DNA of 64,000 nt from Chloroflexota bacterium. Lineage in GTDB: Bacteria > Chloroflexota > UBA6077 > JACCZL01. This document shows positions 17,344 through 29,022 of the stretch, piece after piece. The position numbers and the translations under genes are program-made. Location of the stretch: assembly GCA_020845495.1 (NCBI GenBank), contig JADLFM010000243.1, positions 1 through 64,000 on the forward strand, in the 5' to 3' direction. Numbering within the stretch: the first letter of the stretch is position 1; each line of letters starts with the position of its first letter. Below the pieces are notes generated by a model. That model ran no database searches. It saw nothing but the letters and a program-made list of their open reading frames with translations, and was not told the DNA's origin.

Positions 17344-17409
17344 GCTGCCCCGTTCCAGCGCTCCTCGGAACGGGGCAGCGCACCGGACTCGAGTCCGGTG
17401 CGCTGCCCC
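17344..17409. terminator. Double-hairpin terminator with a 38-bp perfect palindrome
   Basis: Arm A (17344-17356) pairs with arm B (17367-17379), 13 bp. The stretch 17372-17409 is also a perfect 38-bp palindrome around the centre CTCGAG, and its left part overlaps arm B. Arm B can therefore pair either way. It lies between the convergent RraA-like and enolase-superfamily genes. Confidence 0.75.
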
Positions 17410-17535
17410 CCGACGTTTGCGTAGGCCCCTGGTGAGGTTCAGGTGGCTCCGACGCGATCGAGAGCACCCCGAGGCCACGCCTGCCCCTCCCCTGGTGGGA
17501 TCGGGAGTTTTGCGGCCCGTGGCCGCTACGTCAGG

Positions 17536-18627
17536 CTACACCCCGTACTTGCGGACGGCGTCCGGATTCAACTCGAGCCCCAGGCCCGGCCGGTCGGGAT
17601 ACGGCGACCACATCCCGTCTTTCTGCTCGGGGAACTCGGTGTACCAGACTCGGTCTGTCTCGTCCGAGAAGCCGAGGTACTCCACCACCTTCAGGTTCGG
17701 CGTGGCGCAGGCCAGGTGCAGGTGGACGAGCTGGACGGCGTGTGGCGCGACCGGCAGGTTGAAGGCCGCTGCCATCGCCGCCACCTTCATCCACTCCGTC
17801 ACCCCGCCAACCCGGCCCACGTCCGGCTGGACGATGTCGGCGCCGCCCCGGCTGATCAGCTCCTTGAAGCCGTACTTGGTGTACTCGTGCTCGCCGGTCG
17901 CGACCGGGATGGTCGTGGAGCGGGAGATCTCGGCGAGGCCGGAGATGTCGTCGGCCAGGACCGGCTCTTCGAACCAGCGAACGTCGTACTGCTCGAAGCG
18001 CTTCGACATCGCGATCGCCTGCTTCGCATAGTAGCCGTTGTTGGCATCCACGTAGATCTCGACGTCGTCGCCGACCGCCTTGCGGACCGCTGCAATCCGG
18101 CGCAGGTCTTCGGCCTCGGACTTGCCGAAGTCCTTGGCGACCTTCATCTTGATCCGTTTGATGCCCCGTTCCACATAGCCGATCTGCTCGCGGACCAGCT
18201 CGTCCTCGGTGTAGCTGGTCCAGCCGCCCGAACCGTAGATCGGTACGCTGTCAGTGTAGGGACCGAGCAGCTTGTAGAGCGGCACGCCGAACGCCTTGGC
18301 CTTGATGTCCCAGAGGGCGATGTCGATGGTCGAGAGGGCACAGAAGGCGAGCCCCTTTCGCCCGAAGCCCCGGATTCGCCAGAACATGTCCTCCCAGAGC
18401 TTCTCGTGCCAGAGCGGATCCTGCCCGATCAGAATCCCCTTCAGCGACCGCTCGATCACGTCGCGCTCGGCCGGGATGCCCGGCGCGAGCCCCTCGATGC
18501 CTTCGTCAGTCTTGATGTGGACGAAGAGGGTGCCGCGGCCGGGCTCGCGGTGGCGGATCGTCGCATCCTGAAACGCCGGCATATCCGGGACACGCATGAC
18601 GGTGGTGGTTATGTCGACAATGCGCAT
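17536..18627 (-). CDS. Mandelate racemase/muconate lactonizing family enzyme
   Basis: Predicted 363-residue enolase-superfamily enzyme starting MRIVDITTTV behind a GGAGG. Barrel motifs are the KMK triad of KRIKMKVAKDF (KxK, proton-abstracting Lys), metal ligands in IYVDANNGYY, WFEEPVLADD and ATGEHEYTKYGF, and the His of VAPHAVQL. The KxK plus His arrangement fits the mandelate racemase subgroup, which includes several sugar-acid dehydratases. It is divergent from a third family member at 19069-20265. I ignore the upstream extension to 18708 since it covers the ribosome-binding site. The substrate is unknown; the neighbours argue for a sugar acid. Confidence 0.88.
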   Translation of the reverse strand: MRIVDITTTVMRVPDMPAFQDATIRHREPGRGTLFVHIKTDEGIEGLAPGIPAERDVIERSLKGILIGQDPLWHEKLWEDMFWRIRGFGRKGLAFCALSTIDIALWDIKAKAFGVPLYKLLGPYTDSVPIYGSGGWTSYTEDELVREQIGYVERGIKRIKMKVAKDFGKSEAEDLRRIAAVRKAVGDDVEIYVDANNGYYAKQAIAMSKRFEQYDVRWFEEPVLADDISGLAEISRSTTIPVATGEHEYTKYGFKELISRGGADIVQPDVGRVGGVTEWMKVAAMAAAFNLPVAPHAVQLVHLHLACATPNLKVVEYLGFSDETDRVWYTEFPEQKDGMWSPYPDRPGLGLELNPDAVRKYGV

Positions 18628-19068
18628 TGGGTGGCCTCCTCGGATCTGATGCGCGAGCAAGGATCGGGTCCACCAGGGGCGGCTGGCGCGAGCGTGTAGG
18701 GCCAACACTGGCGAGCCAGATCGCCGCCGGCGCGGCCATCCAGCCGACCTGGACGATCGTGGCGGGCAGATGGACGACCTCCTCCCTAGCTTGACAGGGC
18801 TGTCAGGCCGGGGTCAAATCCCGGCCGCGTGCTGGACCGGACACTCAGTAAACGTGGTACTGTCGAGCGTCGACGTGGTGTTGCGTCGCGAGCGGTGCGT
18901 GACGGTGAGGAACACAGTGGCGACAGCGTCGCGCTTCGATGCCGTCAGAGCGCGATGCAAGGAGCGGACCGACGCGGTACTGTCAGTCGTCCAGCACGGT
19001 CGAACAGGATGGTGCTCGACATGGCCGCACGGCACGCACGCTCCACGACGACCAGGGAGGAACGATCT
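18628..19068. other. Intergenic region between two divergent enolase-superfamily genes
   Basis: 441 bp with no credible gene; it should contain both promoters. At about 18808-18826 there is a perfect stem (GCCGGG and CCCGGC around GTCAAAT) that imitates a tRNA T-arm, but no tRNA can be folded around it. It may instead be a regulatory or RNA hairpin. The frame that runs into 19069 from upstream has noise-like translation until the ATG at 19069. Confidence 0.5.
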
Positions 19069-20265
19069 ATGAAGATCCGCGACGTACGCACGATGCTACT
19101 GACAGCGCCGGTCCCGCCGGAGCGCCAGTACGCAAGCGACTTTGGGACGGTGACCAGTTCCAGCGCGGCGATCGTCGTCGTCGAGACGGACGAGGGGATC
19201 ACGGGTTACGGCGAGGCCAAGGGGACGCCTCAGGTGATGCGGGCAATCGTCGAGCACGAGTTGAAGCCGCGCTTGATCGGTGAAGATCCACGCCGGGTCC
19301 AGTACCTCTGGGAGAAGATGTTCACCCATTCGCGGCTCGGATTGTCACTCTATTACGGGCGCTCGATGCCCGTCCCAACAGCGACCGGCGAACTGATGTG
19401 CGCGATCAGCGGCATCGACATCGCGCTTTGGGACGTTGCCGGCAAGGCCCTCGGCGCGCCGATTTATCAGCTTCTCGGCGGACCCTGCCGCGACCGCATT
19501 CGGGCGTACGCCAGTGGCGGGCACGGACGGATCGGCGAGATCGGCGACCAGTTTCTCGGGTACGTCGAGCAAGGCTTCACGGCCTGCAAGATGCGCGTCG
19601 GCGGGAAGGACCATCCCCGCATGGTGGCCGGCTCGGCGGCGCGGGTGAAGGAGGCGCGTGAAGCGGTTGGGCCGGACGTGCAGATCATGCTCGACGCCCA
19701 TGGCAGCACCGGCGTCGCCGACGCCATCAAGCTCGCCCACGCCGTCGAGGAGTACGACGTCGCCTGGTACGAGGAGCCGGTCATTCACCACAACTTCGCC
19801 GGTCTGGCGGAGGTCCGCCACTCCTCGAGCGTACCCGTGGCGACAGGCGAGAACCTGTACACCCGGCACGCCTTCCGCGACCTGGCGCTCGCCCGTGCCG
19901 CCGACATCTGGCAGCCGGACGCGGCGATGGTCGGTGGAATCACCGAGTTGCAGCGGGTCGCAGCCGTGGCCACCACCTTCGAGGCCCAGCTTGCGCCCCA
20001 CAACTGGGGTAGCGCCTTCTTGCTGGCGGCCAGCCTCCAGCTTGCGGCGGCCCTGCCTCACTACTACATCTTTGAGTTCGGGCAGACCTATAACCCGCTC
20101 CGCGAGGAGCTCATCACCGCGCCGGTCCGCATCGAGAAGGACGGCTGCGTCTCGATCCCGAGCGGCCCCGGCCTCGGCGTCGAGATCGTACCGGACGCTG
20201 AGAAGCGGTTCCCGTTCAATCCGGACGCCACCGAGTATCGCCCGCTGGTCGCCCAGGCACGCTGA
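19069..20265 (+). CDS. Mandelate racemase/muconate lactonizing family enzyme
   Basis: Predicted 398-residue enolase-superfamily enzyme starting MKIRDVRTML behind GGGAGG. Motifs are GITGYGEAKG in the capping domain, KMR in FTACKMRVGG (KxR pair), metal ligands in IMLDAHGSTG, WYEEPVIHHN and ATGENLYTRHAF, and the catalytic His in LAPHNWGSAF. It differs clearly from the other two family members here (DAH/GEN/PHNW against DAH/GER/PHDA and DAN/GEH/PHAV), so three specificities are likely. The C-terminus is longer than usual by about 20 residues. It ends at a strong terminator shared with the convergent aldo/keto reductase. Confidence 0.88.
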   Translation: MKIRDVRTMLLTAPVPPERQYASDFGTVTSSSAAIVVVETDEGITGYGEAKGTPQVMRAIVEHELKPRLIGEDPRRVQYLWEKMFTHSRLGLSLYYGRSMPVPTATGELMCAISGIDIALWDVAGKALGAPIYQLLGGPCRDRIRAYASGGHGRIGEIGDQFLGYVEQGFTACKMRVGGKDHPRMVAGSAARVKEAREAVGPDVQIMLDAHGSTGVADAIKLAHAVEEYDVAWYEEPVIHHNFAGLAEVRHSSSVPVATGENLYTRHAFRDLALARAADIWQPDAAMVGGITELQRVAAVATTFEAQLAPHNWGSAFLLAASLQLAAALPHYYIFEFGQTYNPLREELITAPVRIEKDGCVSIPSGPGLGVEIVPDAEKRFPFNPDATEYRPLVAQAR

Positions 20266-20295
20266 AGGACGTCCCCTCACTCGCTCCCGTACGCA

Positions 20296-20353
20296 AGCCT
20301 CCTCACCCCCACCCCGCGCCCGCGTGTGGGAGCGGGGTGGGGGTGAGGAGGCT
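20296..20353. terminator. Long perfect bidirectional terminator hairpin
   Basis: Perfect 22-bp inverted repeat (20296-20317 with 20332-20353) and a 14-nt loop, between the convergent genes ending at 20265 and 20382. One arm is purine-rich and the other pyrimidine-rich; there is no T-tract. Confidence 0.85.
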
Positions 20354-20381
20354 CCCCCCAGGGGTAGGGGGCAGCCCGCGG

Positions 20382-21383
20382 CTACATCACGGGCGGGAGG
20401 TGGTGGCGGCCGGGGATGACGTCGCTCTGGCCGGCGGCATCGGCCATGATCCGGTCGATCTCAGCAAGGACATCGTCCGTGATCGTGACCTCGAGCGCCT
20501 GGACGTTCTCCTCGATCTCGGCCGGGGTGCGGCAGCCGCTGAGCGCTACCGAGACAGCCGGGTGGCGCAGCACCCAGGCGAGTGCCAGCAGTGGCAGCGT
20601 GGTGCCGAGATCCTGAGCGACGCCACGCACCTTCTCGACCACATCCAGGTTCGCGCCGAGGTTCGGACCAAACAGGCGCTGCCCGAAGATCATCCCGTGC
20701 CGCCGCCAATCGCGCTCGTCGAACGTATTCTCCCGCGCGAGCGTACCGGTGAGCAGCCCGTGGGCCATCGGACCGTACGCCATCACCCCGATGCCCAACT
20801 CGCGAGCGGTCGGGAACATCTCGCGCTCCCAGCGCCGGTCGAACAGGTTGTAGCCGACCTGATTGGCACAGATCGGTGCAGACTTCCTGGCCTCCTGAAG
20901 CTCATGGGCCGAGAAGTTGGAGACCCCGACGTAGCGGGTCTTGCCCTCGGACCGTAGCTCTTCGAGCGCCCGCATCGTCTCGTCGATCGGCGTTTCGGGG
21001 TCGGGCCAGTGCATCAGCAGCAGATCGACGTGGTCGGTGCCGAGCCGCCGCAGGGTGTCCTCGTTGATTTGCTTGATGGTGGAGTAGCGGCCGTCGAACT
21101 TGGTGGTATGGGTGACCGGATCCCAGGTGATCCCGACTTTGCTGACCAGGACGATGTCCTTGCGGCGGGCGCCCAGTGCCCGCCCCAGCACTTCCTCCGA
21201 GCCGCCAAACCCGTAGTTCGGCGCGGTATCGAAGAGCGTGACGCCAAGCTCCATGGCTCGGTTGACGGCGGCGAAGATCTGCTGCTCGTCGGTGCTCCCG
21301 TAGCCCGGGTTGCCCATCTCCCAGCAACCGAAGCCGATTGCCGAGATCTTCAGGTCCGAGCTGCCCATCGTTCGGTAGTCCAC
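20382..21383 (-). CDS. Aldo/keto reductase
   Basis: Predicted 333-residue NADPH-dependent oxidoreductase of the AKR superfamily. Tetrad residues are visible: Asp and Tyr in FDTAPNYGFGGSEEVLG, Lys in IVLVSKVGITW, His in LLLMHWPDPE. The NADP-binding C-terminal part has LAWVLRHPAVSVALSGCRTPAEIEENV. I start at the GTG at 21383 (VDYRTMGSSDLKIS), which follows GGAGGG; the ATG at 21368 is the alternative. It sits at the end of the sugar-acid region and may reduce an aldehyde or ketose made there; AKRs are broad in specificity, so this is only suggestive. Confidence 0.88.
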   Translation of the reverse strand: MDYRTMGSSDLKISAIGFGCWEMGNPGYGSTDEQQIFAAVNRAMELGVTLFDTAPNYGFGGSEEVLGRALGARRKDIVLVSKVGITWDPVTHTTKFDGRYSTIKQINEDTLRRLGTDHVDLLLMHWPDPETPIDETMRALEELRSEGKTRYVGVSNFSAHELQEARKSAPICANQVGYNLFDRRWEREMFPTARELGIGVMAYGPMAHGLLTGTLARENTFDERDWRRHGMIFGQRLFGPNLGANLDVVEKVRGVAQDLGTTLPLLALAWVLRHPAVSVALSGCRTPAEIEENVQALEVTITDDVLAEIDRIMADAAGQSDVIPGRHHLPPVM

Positions 21384-21577
21384 ACGACCCTCCTGGCGCC
21401 GGCCCGCCTGTCGGCGCGACGCTCCCCAAAGGTGTGCGAGCACGTGCTGCTCGCAGGCTCCCGAGGCCATTGGCCGTCGGTCGCGAGCGGGCCTCCAAGT
21501 GCTCGCCGGCTCCCCGATGCTAGCAGGCTAGCCGCTTGCAGGCTTACAGGCGGCGGGTTGTAGACGCGCGCGCCGAT

Positions 21578-22639
21578 GTGTCACGCTTCACCACCGTGCC
21601 TCGGTCCTGGCTCCCTCTCCTTGCCCTGACGGTCACCGTCATCATTTGGGCGAGCAACAACGTCATCAGCAAGGTCATCTTGCGCGAGGCTTCGCCGGGC
21701 CTCGTCGCGCTGATGCGCTTCAGCCTTGCCGGCCTGCTGTTCTACGGCCCGGTGTTCCTGCGGCTCCATCAGGGCGACCAGCGCTTCACGCGTTGGGACT
21801 GGCCCCGCCTGATCTTCCTGGGAGCGGTCGGGATCGTCGGGAGCCTGATCCTGTCGCTGATGGGGTTGCAGACCACGCCGCCCACGGACGCAGCCGTCTA
21901 CATGCTGACGACGCCGCTGTTCGTGCTGTTGCTGGCCCGACTGTTCTTCAACGAACGGCTGACTCAGACCCGCCTCATCGGGATCGGCGTGGCGTTCCTC
22001 GGCGCGTTGATCCTGGCGATTGGCAGCGGGGCCGGCATCGGGGGGGGTGACGTCTGGGGCGCGCTCGCGATCCTGACAAGCTCGGTGATCTGGAGTGCGT
22101 ACACGCTGCTCAGCAAGGAGGTGCTCGCCAGACGGTCCCCCTTGCTCGTCCTGGCCACGGCCAACACGGTCGCGATGATTGCGATCTGGCCGATTGGCGG
22201 CACGATCGGGGTCTGGGAAGAGCTACCCCAGGTACTGACCTGGTCGCTATCCGCCTGGGCGGTCATGGCCTACCTGGTGGTGCTGATGAGCATGCTCAGT
22301 CAGTGGTTGTACGTCCGCTCCTTGCGCGACCTTCAGGCCAGTCAGGTCTCAGCGCTGCTCTACACCCAGCCGCTGTTCACCGCCATCATCGCGGCGGCGT
22401 TCGGCGAGCCGCCGACAGTCCTGACGGCGGCCTCGGGCATCCTGATCCTCGGCGGGGTGCTGCTGGTCAACCGCCCGGTCCGGACCCGGCAGCGTGCCGC
22501 TGTCCACGTGGCGACCGTGGCGACGCGCCATACTCCCGACGTGGTGCTCGTCTCGACGGCCGATCCTCCGGCCGCCGGGGCAACGCCTGGGACGGCCTCT
22601 GGCCCTGAGGTTGACGCCGAGGCGCCGCGTCAGGTTTGA
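21578..22639 (+). CDS. EamA/DMT-superfamily transporter
   Basis: Predicted ~353-residue membrane protein with ten hydrophobic helices in two EamA repeats. The first opens with PLLALTVTVIIWASNNVISK and RFSLAGLLFYGPVF; the second contains GDVWGALAILTSSVIWSAYTLL. It probably exports or exchanges amino acids, nucleosides or other metabolites. The C-terminal ~45 residues form a polar tail. The start is uncertain: GTG codons at 21578 and 21596 and a TTG at 21536 are all in frame, none with a strong ribosome-binding site. I prefer 21578 because it leaves a short N-terminus before helix 1. It is followed on the same strand by a hydrolase and a small membrane protein. Confidence 0.85.
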   Translation: MSRFTTVPRSWLPLLALTVTVIIWASNNVISKVILREASPGLVALMRFSLAGLLFYGPVFLRLHQGDQRFTRWDWPRLIFLGAVGIVGSLILSLMGLQTTPPTDAAVYMLTTPLFVLLLARLFFNERLTQTRLIGIGVAFLGALILAIGSGAGIGGGDVWGALAILTSSVIWSAYTLLSKEVLARRSPLLVLATANTVAMIAIWPIGGTIGVWEELPQVLTWSLSAWAVMAYLVVLMSMLSQWLYVRSLRDLQASQVSALLYTQPLFTAIIAAAFGEPPTVLTAASGILILGGVLLVNRPVRTRQRAAVHVATVATRHTPDVVLVSTADPPAAGATPGTASGPEVDAEAPRQV

Positions 22640-22685
22640 TCGCGGCCGAACGATTCTGAACGACGTCTTCCACATGAGGTCAGGC

Positions 22686-23552
22686 ATGCGAGCACGTGTA
22701 CGCGGCACCGAGTTGTTCTTCGACGTCGAGGGAGCATCGCTCGTCCCCGACGGCCCGCGCATGGTCGAAAAGCCGGTGGCATTCGTGCTCCACGGGGGGC
22801 CGGGCGGCGACCACAGCGGCTTCAAGCCGGCCTTCTCGCCGCTCGCCGACAAGATGCAGTTGGTCTATATCGACCACCGGGGCCAGGGGCGCTCGGCACG
22901 CGGCCCGAAGGAGACCTACACCCTGGACAACAACGTCGAAGACCTCGAGGCGCTACGCCAGTACCTCGGGCTCGGCAAGATCGTCGTGATCGGGGTGTCG
23001 TACGGGGGGATGGTAGCGTTGACCTACGCCTCGCGCTACCCAGGCAACGTCTCGCACTTGATCGCCGTCGTCACCGCGCCGAGTTACCGCTTCCTCGACC
23101 GAGCGAAGCAGATCCTGGCCGAGCGTGGGACGTCCGAGCAGCAGGCGATGTGCGAGATCCTCTGGCAGGGCGCCTTCGAGAACGAGGAGCAGTTGCGTGC
23201 CTACTACGACGTGATGGGTCCGCTCTACTCGCTCAAGCACGATCCGGAGAAGGCGCGCGAGCGACGGAACCGCGCGATCCAATCACCAGACGCCCTGAAC
23301 GTGGGTTTTGGCGGGTTCCTGCGGACCTGGGACGTGACCGACGACCTCCCGAAGATCACCGCGCCGACGCTGGTCATCGCCGGGCGACACGACTGGATCT
23401 GCCCGCCGGAGTTCTCGGAGGAGATTGCCCGCAAGATCCCGAACGCGGACCTTCGCATCTTCGAGAACAGTTCCCATTCGGTGACCGCCGACGAGCATCA
23501 GGCGTTCATCGACGTGGTTCGGGGCTTCGTCACCTACAACAGCCGCGCCTGA
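22686..23552 (+). CDS. Alpha/beta hydrolase, proline iminopeptidase-like (S33 type)
   Basis: Predicted 288-residue serine hydrolase. The oxyanion motif is FVLHGGPGGDHSGF, typical of proline iminopeptidases. The nucleophile elbow is VIGVSYGGMVAL (GxSxGG), the acid is probably the Asp in VIAGRHDWICPPE, and the catalytic His is in ENSSHSVTADE. DHRGQGRSARG is also a family hallmark. A GAGG precedes the ATG at 22686. It could be an aminopeptidase or a small-ester hydrolase; sequence alone does not decide. It lies 46 bp after the EamA transporter. Confidence 0.85.
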   Translation: MRARVRGTELFFDVEGASLVPDGPRMVEKPVAFVLHGGPGGDHSGFKPAFSPLADKMQLVYIDHRGQGRSARGPKETYTLDNNVEDLEALRQYLGLGKIVVIGVSYGGMVALTYASRYPGNVSHLIAVVTAPSYRFLDRAKQILAERGTSEQQAMCEILWQGAFENEEQLRAYYDVMGPLYSLKHDPEKARERRNRAIQSPDALNVGFGGFLRTWDVTDDLPKITAPTLVIAGRHDWICPPEFSEEIARKIPNADLRIFENSSHSVTADEHQAFIDVVRGFVTYNSRA

Positions 23553-23620
23553 CGCCAACCGCCATACTGCCCCCCTGCCAGCACGGCGGCGTCGGTCCAT
23601 CCGCGAGTGAGGCTGCCGCG

Positions 23621-23833
23621 ATGTTCGCCTTCATCATGCTCGTCGGAAGCGTCTTCGGGCTCATCGGAGCGCTCATCGCCGGGCTGATCACCTACCAGGA
23701 GTACACCCATCACTTTCCAGACCGGGCGCCAGCCGCTCGCGCGGGTGTCGCCACCGGGATCGTGACGCTGGCGTTCTTCCTCGTCATGTCCGTGGTGATC
23801 GGCGCCGTCCTCGACCGGTTGATCGGCGGATAG
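23621..23833 (+). CDS. Small two-helix membrane protein
   Basis: A 70-residue protein starting MFAFIMLVGSVFGL, with GAGG 8 nt upstream. Two hydrophobic helices (residues about 2-23 and 43-64) flank a polar loop (TYQEYTHHFPDRAPAARAG). No family is recognised. Third positions are strongly G/C and the reading frame is clean, which supports a real gene. The 69-bp gap after the hydrolase suggests cotranscription. Confidence 0.6.
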   Translation: MFAFIMLVGSVFGLIGALIAGLITYQEYTHHFPDRAPAARAGVATGIVTLAFFLVMSVVIGAVLDRLIGG

Positions 23834-24078
23834 CCCTATCATCTGGCCGTTTCCCGACCGTGCGGATGCTCCCTGATATCGCCGTGAGGAGTAAAGACGG
23901 GCGAGCGATCGATCTCCTCGGCAGGGCGAGCGTGCTGGCTCCAGACACGAGACGCTGGATCTGCCGATCGTGTGCCGACGCGCCTCCTCGCGGCGCTCCG
24001 GCGCAGAGCGTCCGTGGCGTGGTCGGCGCACCTGGCCCTGCCTCGGTCGACCTGCTGCACCGGTCGGCAGCAGGCCGC

Positions 24079-26833
<2,755 letters not shown>

Positions 26834-27766
26834 CTACCAGCGGCCTTCGGCGCGCCAGGACCGCTGAAGCTCGCGGATGCGCGAAAGCTCCTCCCGCGTC
26901 AGGTCGCCGTCGATGGCGCCGACGTTCGACTCGAGTTGCTCGACGGTTCGCGCGCCGGGGATGACGCAGTGGACGCCCGGCTGTGCGAGCAGCCAGCGCA
27001 GCGCCGCCTGGGCCAGGGTCTGCCCGTCTCGCTCCAGAAAGCGAAGTTGCTCGACGCGCTCCAGGCGAAGCTGGAGCCGGTCGCCAGACGGACGGCGCCA
27101 TTGCTGCTCGGGCGGAAGCGGCTTCCCAACCGGGAACTTGCCGCTCAGCAGGCCGCGCGCGAGCGGCGTCCGGACCATGATCCCGATATTGTGCTCGCGC
27201 GCACGCGGCAGCAGGTTGTCTTCGGCCGACGGATCGAGGATGTCGTACTCGATTTGCAGGAAATCGGCGCCGTGCTCGATCGCGTAGATGCCGGAGGCGT
27301 GGTTGGACGTAGAGATGCCGAAGGAGTGGATTTTCCTTTGTGCCTTCAGCGTCTCGACGGCGTCGGCCCAGGACTGCTGCTCCAACTGCGCGACGCTCGG
27401 GCTGTGGAGCATGTAGAGATCGATCGTGTCGCGGCGCAGGCGACGACGGCTATCCTCGACCGCCGCCAGGATCGTCTCGGCCGAGAAGTCGCGGTTCGGG
27501 AAGTCGTTGGTCTCGACCGGCACGCCGCCCTTGGTCGCGATGACCGTCGGCTCGGGCCACGCGGACGTGACCTCGCCGAGGATGGCCTCGCTACGGCCCT
27601 GGTTGTAACTGTTGGAGGTATCGAAGAAGGTGACGCCCAGGTCGAGCGCTCGCTGGACGACCGGTGGCCACTGGGCAGGGTCGGCGCCAGGGTCACCCAG
27701 GCGATTGCAGCCCATCGACAGCCGCGAGACGCGAAGGCCGGTCCGTCCAAACGTGGTGTAACGCAT
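26834..27766 (-). CDS. Aldo/keto reductase
   Basis: Predicted 310-residue AKR-superfamily oxidoreductase starting MRYTTFGRTGLRVS. Tetrad residues are Asp and Tyr in FFDTSNSYNQGRSEAILG, Lys in VIATKGGVPVE and His in IDLYMLHSPSV; the C-terminal NADPH site has VHCVIPGARTVEQLESNVGA. An AGAGG precedes the ATG. It is not a close copy of the other aldo/keto reductase in this window (20382-21383), lacking that protein's central segment. The gene stands alone on the minus strand, with an LLM oxidoreductase upstream. Confidence 0.88.
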   Translation of the reverse strand: MRYTTFGRTGLRVSRLSMGCNRLGDPGADPAQWPPVVQRALDLGVTFFDTSNSYNQGRSEAILGEVTSAWPEPTVIATKGGVPVETNDFPNRDFSAETILAAVEDSRRRLRRDTIDLYMLHSPSVAQLEQQSWADAVETLKAQRKIHSFGISTSNHASGIYAIEHGADFLQIEYDILDPSAEDNLLPRAREHNIGIMVRTPLARGLLSGKFPVGKPLPPEQQWRRPSGDRLQLRLERVEQLRFLERDGQTLAQAALRWLLAQPGVHCVIPGARTVEQLESNVGAIDGDLTREELSRIRELQRSWRAEGRW

Positions 27767-27935
27767 GCGAAGGAACCTCTCCCGGGGATGCGCGCGGCCC
27801 GCATCAGCGGCCCGTACACCCGGCAGTGTAGCCGGGTCGACGAGTGCCCTCACTCTCGACCTCACTTCCGCGCGCGAGAGCGCCCGAAGGCGAGGGAAGT
27901 CCCGGGCTGGGGGAGGGCGTCACCCGGTACGTGCT

Positions 27936-29003
27936 CTACACCGAGGCCGGCGCTCCCAGCATGCGCTGGACCACGAGCCGCCCGACGCGGATGGCCTCCT
28001 CGCGGTACGGCGTGTCCGAGATGATGAACCTGGTGATGCCGAGGGCAGCGTACGCTTCGAGCGACGCGACGACGTCGTCGGCCGACCCCACCAGCCAGGT
28101 CGAGGCGGCGCCGGTCCCGACGCGCGCTGGCGCCGTCCAGAGGCAGCGGTCCAACACCTCGCCGCGCTCCATCAATTCGCGCAGCCGAGCCTGCCCCACC
28201 GAGCCGCGGCCGGTGACGTTCCGCTCGACACGGCGGTCCAGGGCGCCTTCCCAGCCGTGCAACTTCTGTTCGGCGGCACGCCACGCTTCGTCTGTCGTCT
28301 CCCGCACGACGACGGTGATCCGCAGCCCGAAGCCGAGCGGGCGCTCGCGGTCGCGGGCCATGCTGAGCCGCTTCAGGCGCTCGATGCGCTCGGCGGCCAT
28401 CGCGACCGGCTCACCCCACATCAATTGCACGTCGGCCAGATCGGCGGCGACCTCCTCGGCGGCCGGCGAGGCGCCGCTGAACCAGAGCGGCGGGCCGCCC
28501 AACCGATGCGGGCGCGGCAGACAGGTAGAATGCTCGACCCGGTAGAAGCGTCCGTGGAAGGTGACGTCCTCGCGCGTCCAGAGCAGCCGCGCGAGTTGCA
28601 TGAACTCACGAGTGCGTGCGTAGCGGTCGGCGCTCTCCTCGACGTCGTCGCCGTAGGCCAGATGATCGTCGCTCCCGGACACGACGTTCACTAGGAGCCG
28701 GCCTTCGCCAAGCTGATCGAGGGTGGCGGCCGCGCAGGCGAACGGGGCAGGTTGCCAGTAGCCCGGTCGAACGGCGGCGAGCGGATGGAAGGTCCGAGTG
28801 CGTGCGGTCAGCATCGCGGACAGCGTGAAGGTGTCCGGGCGTCCCCAGCCGGCCCCGATCAGCGCTCCCACGAAACCCTGCTCTTCGAGCACGGTGGCAA
28901 TGGCAGCGCTGAAATCGAGCGTCCCCCAGCCTTCATCGGTATCGTCGCCACGATGGCCGCTTTCGACTGTACTCGGGATGTACCAGAGGAACTGAGGGGG
29001 CAT
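27936..29003 (-). CDS. LLM-class flavin-dependent monooxygenase (SsuD-like)
   Basis: Predicted 355-residue TIM-barrel oxidoreductase of the luciferase-like family, close in style to FMNH2-dependent alkanesulfonate monooxygenase. Features: FLWYIPSTVESGH at the N-terminus, HPLAAVRPGYWQPAPFACAA, GEGRLLVNVVSGSDD (phosphate-binding loop region), then REFMQLARLLWTREDVTFHGRFYRVE and PPLWFSGASPAAEEVAA. I start at 29003 (MPPQFLWY) behind GGAGG; the longer frame to 29177 is not family-like. It may take part in sulfonate sulfur scavenging, but no ssuABC genes are nearby, so the substrate is open. Three direct repeats lie just upstream. Confidence 0.85.
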   Translation of the reverse strand: MPPQFLWYIPSTVESGHRGDDTDEGWGTLDFSAAIATVLEEQGFVGALIGAGWGRPDTFTLSAMLTARTRTFHPLAAVRPGYWQPAPFACAAATLDQLGEGRLLVNVVSGSDDHLAYGDDVEESADRYARTREFMQLARLLWTREDVTFHGRFYRVEHSTCLPRPHRLGGPPLWFSGASPAAEEVAADLADVQLMWGEPVAMAAERIERLKRLSMARDRERPLGFGLRITVVVRETTDEAWRAAEQKLHGWEGALDRRVERNVTGRGSVGQARLRELMERGEVLDRCLWTAPARVGTGAASTWLVGSADDVVASLEAYAALGITRFIISDTPYREEAIRVGRLVVQRMLGAPASV

Positions 29004-29022
29004 CGTCGCCTCCGTAGCGTGA

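Noticed and set aside
18760..18840. tRNA-like T-arm (GCCGGG, GTCAAAT, CCCGGC)
   Set aside because: The loop starts with G in place of the conserved TTC, and no matching acceptor stem, D-arm or anticodon arm can be formed upstream.
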